Source: Acidobacteriota bacterium
GTDB taxonomy: Bacteria; Acidobacteriota; Terriglobia; Terriglobales; Acidobacteriaceae
DNA: 5,016 bases
NCBI GenBank assembly: GCA_003225615.1
Contig: QIAS01000018.1
Location: 18,530 to 23,545 of the forward strand
Direction of reading: 5' to 3'
In this document: positions 1 through 5,016 of the stretch, one piece after another
Position numbering within the stretch: the first letter of the stretch is position 1
How the letters are laid out: each line of letters starts with the position of its first letter
Notes under the pieces: model-generated
What the model was told of the DNA's origin: nothing
Databases searched by the model: none
Seen by the model: the letters and a program-made list of their open reading frames with translations, nothing else
Translations under genes and position numbers: made by a program

Positions 1-553
1 AGACCTTGCGCGCGACCGGGTCATACTGAGGCATCCCGGTTTCGCTGTCGAATTTGAGGTTCTTGATGATCTTGTCCTGAGTTACATCCACCACCGCCTC
101 CACTTTGCCGCGTTCGTCAGACACATACAACTTGTGAAAGGGCGCTGCGTAGGCGCTGCCGTCGGGTTTGTCCGCCGTGGACAGCTTGCGGATGATCTTC
201 ATCTGCTTCAAATCGATCACGCCGATCTTATTTTCGTGCCAGTCTGAGGTGTAGACCTTCTTCAAATCCGGCACGTACTCCACGCCTTCCACTCCGGGTA
301 CGTCGGGAATGACTTTCACCACCTGGTTGCTTTTTAAATCGATGACATAGAGGATGCCGGCACCGAGATGGGCTGAGAGCAGATAGTGGTCATCGTAGTC
401 GATGGTGAGATAGTCAAAGCGTTTACCGGGGGGACCGGGCAGGTCAATAACGTCAATTTGTCTTAGACTCTGTGCCCACGCAAAGGCGGCCAGCAATAGA
501 ACTGCTGCGAAACGAAACCCCAGATCTCTGCAAGTGTCAAGAAAAGTCATCAT
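1..553 (-). CDS. Secreted YVTN/YncE-type beta-propeller protein, partial (C-terminus outside window)
   Basis: Reading the minus strand from the ATG at 553-551 gives 184 open codons running off the left edge, so only the N-terminal part is seen. Residues 1-27 look like a Sec signal peptide: a basic segment with R9 and R14, a hydrophobic core at about 15-25 and a probable cleavage after A-W-A27. The mature part shows propeller blades with exact 42-residue spacing: I-D-L at 71-73, I-D-L at 113-115 and V-D-V at 155-157. Each is preceded by a Tyr-containing strand (LYV at 68-70, VYTSD at 100-104, LYVSD at 142-146). This pattern is known from YVTN/YncE-like proteins, which fold as seven-bladed propellers and are usually periplasmic or secreted. 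The start lies 9 bases after the RND stop, so the two genes are probably cotranscribed. A second ATG at 550 is an equally possible start. The ligand is unknown; a metal- or small-molecule-related role beside the pump is only inference. Confidence 0.9.
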   Translation of the reverse strand, partial: MMTFLDTCRDLGFRFAAVLLLAAFAWAQSLRQIDVIDLPGPPGKRFDYLTIDYDDHYLLSAHLGAGILYVIDLKSNQVVKVIPDVPGVEGVEYVPDLKKVYTSDWHENKIGVIDLKQMKIIRKLSTADKPDGSAYAAPFHKLYVSDERGKVEAVVDVTQDKIIKNLKFDSETGMPQYDPVARKV

Positions 554-561
554 CACCGGGT

Positions 562-567
562 CTCACC
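562..567 (-). promoter_or_regulatory. Shine-Dalgarno of the beta-propeller gene
   Basis: The minus-strand sequence GGTGAG lies 8 bases before the ATG at 553 and overlaps the TGA stop of the RND gene (565-563). The overlap suggests that ribosomes ending on the pump gene could restart on the propeller gene, which supports the chosen start and a shared transcript. Confidence 0.5.
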
Positions 568-3500
568 GAACGGGTTCCAGTTCCTGTTGCGTCGCCTCTT
601 CGCGGCTTAAGTAGAACTGTACTGCTGGCGTAATGATCAACGACAGGACCATCGAGATTAGAATGCCGCCGATCACCCCAATCGCCAGCGGCTGCAGCAT
701 CTGAGACCCCGCACCCAGCGCGAAAGCCAGGGGAAGCATGCCCGCAACCGTGGCGAGTGCCGTCATGACAATGGGCCGCAAACGCCGGCGGCTTGCCTGC
801 AGCATGGCATCTTCACTTGAGAAGCCCAGATTGCGGAACTTCTGGTCAGCATCGAGCAGCAGAATTCCATTCTTGGCTACGATGCCGATCACCATGATCA
901 TCCCTATGAACGACGAGATATTAAAAGTAGTTCGCGTGACGATGAGCGCGATAAGCACCCCAGATGTGGAGAGCAGGGCAGAAGCCAGAATGGCCACGGG
1001 CGCGGCGAAAGTGCGGAACTCGAACAACAGGACGATGAACACCAGCAGAATGGCCAGGATTGTCACCATCCTCAGATCGCGGAACGACTTCTGCTGTTCC
1101 TCGTACTTCCCGCCGTATTCCACACGGATAGTGGAAGGCAGGTGCATCGCGCTGACGGTTTTCTTTACCGCATCCATGGCGGTGCCGAGGTCTATGCCTT
1201 CGAGGCGAGCCGTTACCGCGACATCGCGCTGCAAATTCTCGCGGCGCACTTCGTTTTGCCCCGGTAACTCGGTAACCGTAGCCAGCGTGCCCAAGGTCGC
1301 AGTCTTTCCACTGCTGCTGGTGAGCAGCGTGTTGCTCATGGCTTCCAGAGAAGCTCGGTTCGCAGCCGGGAAGCGCACGCGCAGGGTATAAGGGCGGTCA
1401 TTGGCTACCACCGGCGTGGGCGCTGGTTCACCTTCTACAATGGCAGCGGCATCGGTGGCGACCTCCTCCGGAGTGAAGCCGGCTCGCGCTGCCACCACTG
1501 GATTCACCTGATACATCACCGCGGGCCCGCTGATAGTGTTATCGATACCGTTCAAAATATCGACGACCCCGTGGATTTTGTGTATCTCGTCCGCAATTTT
1601 AGGCGCCCAATTACTGAGCAGTGCCTGATCCGGGGAGAACAGCTTGATCTGAATATCTTCAGGCGCGCCAGTCAAGTCACTGATCATGTCCTGCAAGGTT
1701 TGTACGAATTCGACATCCAGCGCGGGCTCCTGGTGGGTGATCTTGTCACGTACATCAGCCATGATTTCTTCGACGCTGCGGCTGCGCTTATCTTTCAATT
1801 TCACGGAGATGTCGCCGGTGTTGGCTTCGGTGACGGCTGCCAATCCCAGTTGCATTCCGGTACGTCGTGAAGTGCTTTCCACTTCCGGCGTCTGCCGCAG
1901 CATCTGCTCTACGTGACTGATCACGCGGTTGGTCTCGGCCAGCGAACTACCCGCGGGCATGATGTAGTCGAGCACGAAGCCGCCCTCATCCATCTCCGGC
2001 AGCAAATCCGAGCCGGAAAAGTGGTAACAAACATAAGAAACTGCAATAAGGCCCACGCTCAACCCAGCGAGCCAGATCGGTTTCTCGAGTGCCCGCCGCA
2101 GCCAGTGTTCGTGGAAGCTCACAATCTTGTGGAAGAAACCGCTCAGGTGAGCGTCTTCGGCAGCCAGGAGGCGCGAGATGGACTCCGCTTCCGATTCAGT
2201 ATTGCTGTTGTTCTCCTCGTGGCCGTTGCCGCCGCGTTTGCGGATGAAGTACTGGCTAAGATTGGGAGTCCAGGTAAGCGCCAGAGCCAGTGAGGTGAGC
2301 AGCGACACGGCCATGGTGACGGCGAGCGCGCGAAAGAAAGTTCCAGTGACTCCCGTGATTGAGATCAAGGGCAAAAAAACCACGATGGGCGTGACGGTGG
2401 AACCGATCAGTGGCACCGTGATTTCACCTAGCGCGCTGTGGATTGCCTGCAAGCGCGATTGCCCGACATCGCGATGCAACACGATGTTTTCCACCACCAC
2501 GATGGCGTCATCAATCACCAGGCCAACCGCGGCCGCCAGTCCGCCGAGGGTCATGAGGTTAAAGCTCTGCCCCAGCAACTTCAGCGCGATGAAGGTAAAC
2601 GCTACGGTCACGGGAATTACTAATCCCGCCACGATTGAGGTGCCCCAGTCCCGCAGAAAGACGACCAGAATGATCGACGCCAGAACCAATCCCAAAAGAA
2701 TGGCATCGCGCACGCTTTTAATCGATGCCTGCACGATGATGGACTGGTCGTAAAAAGGCTTGAGCTGGATTGCGGGGGGCAGTGTTTTGCGGATGCGGTC
2801 AACCTCGGCATGCACTTCATTCGCCACCTGCACGGTATTGCTGTCGGGTTGACGAGTGAGGTTCAGGAGCACGGCCGCTTTGCCGTCCGCCGTGACAATT
2901 GTATAGACGGGCTTCACGCCGGCAGCGACCGTGCCCAGGTCACCCACCCGAACCGGAATTCCAGCCTGCGTGTTCTTGATTACGGTGGCTGCAATTTCTT
3001 CCGGCGTGCGCACTTGCCCGCTGATCAAACCCAGGAAAAGTTGATGATTCTGCTCCAGCAGGCCCGGCGAATCGATTAAATTGGTTTTCCGTACCGCGTC
3101 CAGGATGTCGGTCACAGTAACATTCGCAGCCAGCAATTTGGCTGGATCGGGGGTGATGTGAAACTCCGGCTCTTGCCCGCCCTGCACGATGACCGTGGAA
3201 ACCCCGTCCAAACGGTTCAATCTTGGCTTGATCTCATAGGTTGCCGTCTCCCATAACTTGGTCAGAGGCACGGTGTCCGAGGTCAAGCTGTAACCCATGA
3301 TGGGGAAACTGGCGAAGGTCATGCGGTGGGCTTCTACTTTTGCGGTGTTGGGCAATTCGGGCTGCACTCGCGATAGCGCCGCGTTTACATATTGCAGCGT
3401 CTGGAACATATCCACGTCCCAGCGAAAGAACAAGTCCACTTCTGCGGAGCCGCGGCTAGTGATCGAACGCACCGAGAGCAGGCCGGGAACGGTGTTCACG

Positions 3501-3718
3501 GTCTCTTCGATGGGACGAGTAATGGTCACCATCATTTGATCGATCGGCATCACCCCGTTGTCGACCGAGATCAGAATGCGCGGGAAGTTAGTCTCGGGAA
3601 AAACCGAGACTGGAATGGTGAAGGCCAGGTAGACCCCCAGCAGCGCTAACGTGAGGATCAGGAAAATCACCGACTTGGAATTGCGTGCAAACCAGTATGA
3701 AGGTTCTGCGCCGTTCAC
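563..3718 (-). CDS. RND-superfamily efflux transporter permease (AcrB-like inner-membrane pump)
   Basis: This is a complete 1051-residue protein, close to AcrB in length (about 1050). RND pumps are proton-driven inner-membrane trimers that work with a periplasmic adaptor and an outer-membrane channel. Visible architecture: TM1 at about 16-34, a first periplasmic porter loop to about 335, TM2-TM6 at about 337-487, an acidic cytoplasmic linker at about 495-530, TM7 at about 546-567, a second porter loop to about 882, and TM8-TM12 at about 884-1036. The proton-relay residues are present: the Asp pair D403-D404 in TM4 (VIDDAIVVVEN) and K949 in TM10 (VAKNGILLLD). The start is GTG at 3718: reading upstream in frame to the TAA at 3802-3800 there is no ATG, GTG or TTG, and GGGGA sits 8 bases before the GTG. 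It is the first gene of the operon, followed 9 bases later by the propeller gene. No adaptor gene is in the window. The Asp pair favours the hydrophobe/amphiphile (HAE-like) type over the heavy-metal (CusA) type, but the substrate cannot be assigned. Confidence 0.97.
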   Translation of the reverse strand: MNGAEPSYWFARNSKSVIFLILTLALLGVYLAFTIPVSVFPETNFPRILISVDNGVMPIDQMMVTITRPIEETVNTVPGLLSVRSITSRGSAEVDLFFRWDVDMFQTLQYVNAALSRVQPELPNTAKVEAHRMTFASFPIMGYSLTSDTVPLTKLWETATYEIKPRLNRLDGVSTVIVQGGQEPEFHITPDPAKLLAANVTVTDILDAVRKTNLIDSPGLLEQNHQLFLGLISGQVRTPEEIAATVIKNTQAGIPVRVGDLGTVAAGVKPVYTIVTADGKAAVLLNLTRQPDSNTVQVANEVHAEVDRIRKTLPPAIQLKPFYDQSIIVQASIKSVRDAILLGLVLASIILVVFLRDWGTSIVAGLVIPVTVAFTFIALKLLGQSFNLMTLGGLAAAVGLVIDDAIVVVENIVLHRDVGQSRLQAIHSALGEITVPLIGSTVTPIVVFLPLISITGVTGTFFRALAVTMAVSLLTSLALALTWTPNLSQYFIRKRGGNGHEENNSNTESEAESISRLLAAEDAHLSGFFHKIVSFHEHWLRRALEKPIWLAGLSVGLIAVSYVCYHFSGSDLLPEMDEGGFVLDYIMPAGSSLAETNRVISHVEQMLRQTPEVESTSRRTGMQLGLAAVTEANTGDISVKLKDKRSRSVEEIMADVRDKITHQEPALDVEFVQTLQDMISDLTGAPEDIQIKLFSPDQALLSNWAPKIADEIHKIHGVVDILNGIDNTISGPAVMYQVNPVVAARAGFTPEEVATDAAAIVEGEPAPTPVVANDRPYTLRVRFPAANRASLEAMSNTLLTSSSGKTATLGTLATVTELPGQNEVRRENLQRDVAVTARLEGIDLGTAMDAVKKTVSAMHLPSTIRVEYGGKYEEQQKSFRDLRMVTILAILLVFIVLLFEFRTFAAPVAILASALLSTSGVLIALIVTRTTFNISSFIGMIMVIGIVAKNGILLLDADQKFRNLGFSSEDAMLQASRRRLRPIVMTALATVAGMLPLAFALGAGSQMLQPLAIGVIGGILISMVLSLIITPAVQFYLSREEATQQELEPVR

Positions 3719-3966
3719 CGATATTTTCCCCGTTCGCTGAGGTTCAAAGGTGCCTTCGTTCCCTGCGATGCTCTCAGTTTCTCCGTAGAGATTGTCATTT
3801 TACGTGGGAGTTGTCCAATCCACTTTGCCGCCTTGCCCAGCGAAGTCCAGTCCCGATTTCGCTTGATTTTCCCGCGAAAGGCTCCGATTCGGGAACGGGT
3901 TCTTCGCCAGCATATTAGAGAGTTCTCATCCCAATCTGCAAAGGATCGCCAACTGTAACCATCCAT
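3715..3966 (-). CDS. Doubtful 83-residue basic ORF overlapping the RND start (GTGA)
   Basis: An ATG at 3966-3964 is preceded, 9 bases away, by AAAGGA (3981-3976). The frame runs 83 codons to a TGA at 3717-3715, which overlaps the RND GTG start as GTGA, an arrangement typical of translational coupling. The product is rich in Arg, Lys and Trp, with no signal peptide, membrane segment or recognised domain. Its third codon positions show no strong G/C preference, which argues against a real gene. A shorter start at 3798 would give 27 codons with no clear ribosome site. The candidate promoter at 3912-3941 lies inside this ORF, so both cannot easily be right for the full length. It may simply be chance reading through a leader. 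I do not recognise it. Confidence 0.2.
   Translation of the reverse strand: MDGYSWRSFADWDENSLICWRRTRSRIGAFRGKIKRNRDWTSLGKAAKWIGQLPRKMTISTEKLRASQGTKAPLNLSERGKYR
3727..3731 (-). promoter_or_regulatory. Shine-Dalgarno-like GGGGA before the RND GTG start
   Basis: The minus-strand GGGGA is 8 bases upstream of the GTG at 3718-3716. It is not a canonical AGGAGG but is well spaced. It matters because the RND gene has no ATG near its N-terminus (the next Met is residue 57, after TM1) and no alternative start upstream in frame. Confidence 0.45.
3851..3894 (-). other. Nested inverted repeat; possible stem-loop in the RND leader RNA
   Basis: On the plus strand, TCCCGA (3851-3856) and the adjoining TTTCGC (3857-3862) pair with GCGAAA (3874-3879) and TCGGGA (3889-3894). 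In the minus-strand transcript this folds as a 6-bp outer stem, a 9-base one-sided bulge, a 6-bp inner stem and an 11-base loop. The bulge side also contains the small palindrome CCGATTCGG (3884-3892), which overlaps the outer arm and could form an alternative fold. It lies about 130 bases upstream of the RND start and just downstream of the candidate promoter. It could be a leader structure or a protein-binding site; chance is not excluded. Confidence 0.35.
3912..3941 (-). promoter_or_regulatory. Possible sigma-70-like promoter for the RND operon
   Basis: On the minus strand, TTGCAG (3941-3936) is followed after 18 bases by TAATAT (3917-3912). The -35 matches consensus at 3 of 6 positions and the -10 at 4 of 6. 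It would start transcription at about 3905, giving a leader of roughly 185 bases that includes the nested inverted repeat. The match is weak and acidobacterial promoters are poorly known, so this is only a candidate. Confidence 0.25.
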
Positions 3967-4070
3967 TAGGATTCGTCCTTTCGTCCCGGCGAGCGAAGCT
4001 TTGGCGAAACAGTTGCTTTCTTCGCATACGTGATCGGTTTGAGCAGGAATACTCAACACTCAGATTAAAC

Positions 4071-4074
4071 GAGG
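4071..4074 (+). promoter_or_regulatory. Shine-Dalgarno of the first LuxR-type gene
   Basis: GAGG lies 11 bases upstream of the ATG at 4086, slightly long but acceptable spacing. It supports this start, which also places the GerE domain at the very N-terminus as in related short proteins. Confidence 0.45.
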
Positions 4075-4085
4075 CAGCAAACGTC

Positions 4086-4328
4086 ATGATCAATATCGAA
4101 GATATCAAAATAACGCCGCGCGATGAGCAGGTGCTCAAATTGCTGGTCCAGGGCTGCAGCAATAAAGAAATTGCCAGTGTTTTGAACATCAGTCCGCGCA
4201 CGGTCAAGCAGCATTTGCGCACTTTGTTCCTTCGGGCCGGTATTCGCGAAGGACGGAAACGTGTGAAACTGGCAACCGCAGTCTTTGTTAAGGAGCAAAC
4301 CCAATCATGCAACCACGTGATCAGCTGA
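4086..4328 (+). CDS. Stand-alone LuxR-family GerE helix-turn-helix protein (80 residues)
   Basis: The protein is almost entirely one LuxR C-terminal (GerE) DNA-binding domain at about residues 8-66. It begins with ITPRDEQVLKLL (the usual T-x-R-E motif, with Asp at 13), then SNKEIASVLNIS at 25-36 and the recognition helix PRTVKQHLRTLF at 37-48, including T39, V40, K41 and H43, which match the family consensus closely. LuxR/NarL regulators normally carry an N-terminal receiver or ligand domain; here only about seven residues precede the fold, so no sensory input domain is present. It probably binds DNA as a dimer and would be controlled by its amount or by a partner protein (inference). The gene is the first of an overlapping pair and divergent from the RND operon. 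The last 22 bases of the gene overlap the start of the next one. From memory, similar short GerE pairs occur in Acidobacteriota genomes. Confidence 0.93.
   Translation: MINIEDIKITPRDEQVLKLLVQGCSNKEIASVLNISPRTVKQHLRTLFLRAGIREGRKRVKLATAVFVKEQTQSCNHVIS
4290..4295 (+). promoter_or_regulatory. Strong Shine-Dalgarno of the second LuxR-type gene, inside the first
   Basis: AAGGAG lies 11 bases before the ATG at 4307, within the last codons of the upstream GerE gene. It is the best ribosome site in the window and fixes the start of the second gene, implying cotranscription and possibly coupled translation. Confidence 0.6.
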
Positions 4329-4540
4329 CCCCCAAGGAAGTGCAAGTAGCGACCCTGGTTTGGGAGGGGCATACCAACCGCGAGATCGCAGGAATGGTCG
4401 GAACCACCGAACAGGTCATCAAGAACTACTTGCGTACAACGTTCGATAAGCTGGGAGTTTGGAGGCGGCTGGAATTGGCTCTCTATGTGGCGAGCCATGG
4501 CGGGGCTGAATGGACCAGCGAGATCGGATTGGTCCGTTAG
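4307..4540 (+). CDS. Second stand-alone LuxR-family GerE-domain protein (77 residues)
   Basis: This is a second minimal GerE protein, with the domain at about residues 6-63. Conserved features are LTPKEVQVATLVWEG at 7-21 (the typical L-T-x-x-E start), TNREIAGMVGT at 23-33, a recognition helix at about 34-46, then the KLGV motif at 48-51 and a hydrophobic last helix at 55-62. The position usually occupied by His in TVKxH is Tyr41 and the Thr-Val pair is Val37-Ile38, so the helix differs from that of its neighbour and may read a different site. There is no receiver or ligand domain. The start overlaps the upstream gene by 22 bases in another frame. The two proteins are clearly paralogous in fold but not close copies, which fits an old duplication or a heterodimer pair (inference). 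No terminator is obvious directly after the TAG at 4538. Confidence 0.92.
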   Translation: MQPRDQLTPKEVQVATLVWEGHTNREIAGMVGTTEQVIKNYLRTTFDKLGVWRRLELALYVASHGGAEWTSEIGLVR

Positions 4541-4933
4541 CTGCGTTCCATCACTGCCATGCTGCGGCCATGGTGACGGCCTTTCCTGGTCGAGTGCTCG
4601 CTGCCGCAAGTCCGCTTTTGGCGTGCTTGAACCAGTTCGGCGTGATTCACAGCCTTGTCGCAAGTACCGAGATGTGTGGAGGGGGTTGGGGCGAGTTCTC
4701 CACAGGCGTGTGACGGCATGTTCGAGCTCGTTGCGATTCGCCAATGAGGCAAAGATCGCAACAAAAGCTGGAATTTTACGAGGCAGCAAGAGTATTCCGA
4801 TTCCGGATTGCACTATTTTGTGGCGATTGCCTGTGAACGACGGGCATGTCTATGAAAAATCAGCACATTAGGGTGTGAGAATTAAGTTGACTGGGGTACC
4901 TGGGCAGGAGTAAACAGCACCCACTTCACTTCG
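4541..4933. other. Gene-poor region downstream of the LuxR-type pair
   Basis: These 393 bases have no ORF that I believe. The open frames on both strands give Cys-, Arg- and Ser-rich products without domains or a ribosome site. The one clear structure is the imperfect hairpin at 4731-4761. If the ORF at the right edge is real, this is the 3' region between convergent genes. Confidence 0.5.
4731..4761. other. Imperfect hairpin, possible terminator or structured RNA
   Basis: TTGCGAT (4731-4737) pairs with ATCGCAA (4755-4761), and inside it GCC (4740-4742) pairs with GGC (4748-4750) around a 5-base AATGA loop. The two stems are separated by an internal loop of 2 and 4 bases. No direct T-tract follows on either strand; the nearest plus-strand run is TTTT at about 4774. 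It is therefore not a textbook terminator, although its place between probably convergent genes would suit one. Confidence 0.35.
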
Positions 4934-5016
4934 TCAGCGGAATTGCAGGCCGCTCGGAAATTTTGGGAAAAACTCCGTCGGGCGAAGACTCACATACGCG
5001 ATCACGCCCTCGTAAA
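4934..5016 (-). CDS. Possible C-terminal end of a minus-strand gene entering from the right
   Basis: From the right edge, one minus-strand frame stays open for 26 codons up to a TGA at 4936-4934. The peptide begins YEGVIAYVSL and ends with a Phe- and Pro-rich tail (EFFPKFPSGLQFR). The first part reads like a beta strand of a real protein. However, the stretch is short and a second minus-strand frame is also open through most of it, as are plus-strand frames, so chance is quite possible. No family can be named. Confidence 0.3.
   Translation of the reverse strand, partial: YEGVIAYVSLRPTEFFPKFPSGLQFR

Larger units (their letters stand above)
3719..4085. other. Divergent intergenic region between the RND operon and the LuxR-type pair
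   Basis: These 367 bases separate the RND start (leftward) from the first GerE gene (rightward). They must hold the promoters for both directions unless transcripts enter from elsewhere. Visible contents are a possible minus-strand promoter (3912-3941), a nested inverted repeat (3851-3894), the doubtful minus-strand ORF (3715-3966) and a Shine-Dalgarno for the plus-strand gene (4071-4074). I could not find a convincing sigma-70 promoter for the plus-strand genes. Confidence 0.6.

Noticed and set aside
738..1391. Long plus-strand ORF (217 codons) opposite the RND gene
   Set aside because: It lies wholly antisense to the RND coding sequence and its product is a Arg-, Ser- and Met-rich chain without domain features. 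The minus-strand frame is clearly the real one.
2178..2753. Plus-strand ORF of 191 codons opposite the RND gene
   Set aside because: Same case: antisense to conserved TM2-TM7 coding sequence, with no recognisable domain.
4039..4056. TTGAG / CTCAA inverted repeat upstream of the first GerE gene as a regulator site
   Set aside because: Five-base arms with an 8-base gap are common by chance and there is no second copy to support a motif.
4557..4573. CCATG / CATGG hairpin 16 bases after the second GerE stop as a terminator
   Set aside because: The stem has five pairs plus wobbles and is not followed by a T-tract.
4069..4789. 12-base direct repeat ACGAGGCAGCAA at 4069-4080 and 4778-4789
   Set aside because: One 12-base match is about what chance gives in 5 kb, and the second copy is not placed before a gene.
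3926..4813. Minus-strand ORF of 295 codons opposite the LuxR-type pair
   Set aside because: It covers both GerE genes in antisense, and those match a known family on the plus strand. The predicted product shows no domain and looks like a shadow.
4485..4871. Plus-strand ORF of 128 codons after the second GerE gene
   Set aside because: It starts inside the GerE gene without a ribosome site, and the product is Cys-, Arg- and Ser-rich with no domain.
4887..4916. TTGACT ... TAAACA as a rightward promoter
   Set aside because: The -35 is good, but the -10 matches only 3 of 6 positions and no credible plus-strand gene follows in the window.

Overview
The window looks like a piece of an Acidobacteriota chromosome (Terriglobia-like). 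This is inferred from three things: the style of the tandem stand-alone LuxR/GerE-domain proteins, an RND pump followed by a secreted beta-propeller gene, and moderately high GC judged by eye. No rRNA or marker gene is present, so the taxonomy is provisional.

Layout. The left three quarters (positions 1-3718) is a minus-strand operon. Transcription runs right to left. The first gene is a complete 1051-residue RND efflux permease (3718 to 563, GTG start). Nine bases after its stop comes the start of a secreted YVTN/YncE-type beta-propeller protein (553 to beyond position 1, so its C-terminus is outside the window). The adaptor (HlyD/MFP) and outer-membrane channel (TolC-like) that an RND pump needs are not in the window. 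They could lie further left in the same operon or elsewhere.

Positions 3719-4085 form a divergent intergenic region. It holds a possible minus-strand promoter, a nested inverted repeat that could fold in the RND leader, and a doubtful 83-codon minus-strand ORF whose stop overlaps the RND start as GTGA.

On the plus strand, 4086-4540 carries two very small LuxR-family proteins (80 and 77 residues). Each is little more than a GerE helix-turn-helix. The genes overlap by 22 bases, and the second has a strong Shine-Dalgarno inside the first. Being divergent from the pump operon, they are candidate regulators of it, but nothing in the sequence proves that.

Positions 4541-4933 contain no convincing gene. 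They hold one good imperfect hairpin (4731-4761). The last 83 bases may be the C-terminal end of another minus-strand gene entering from the right, which would make this a convergent intergenic region.

Working model (inference): the pump exports a small molecule or ion, the propeller acts in the periplasm or outside the cell in the same process, and the GerE pair controls this or another promoter. The substrate cannot be read from the sequence. I see no mobile element, CRISPR array, tRNA or rRNA.
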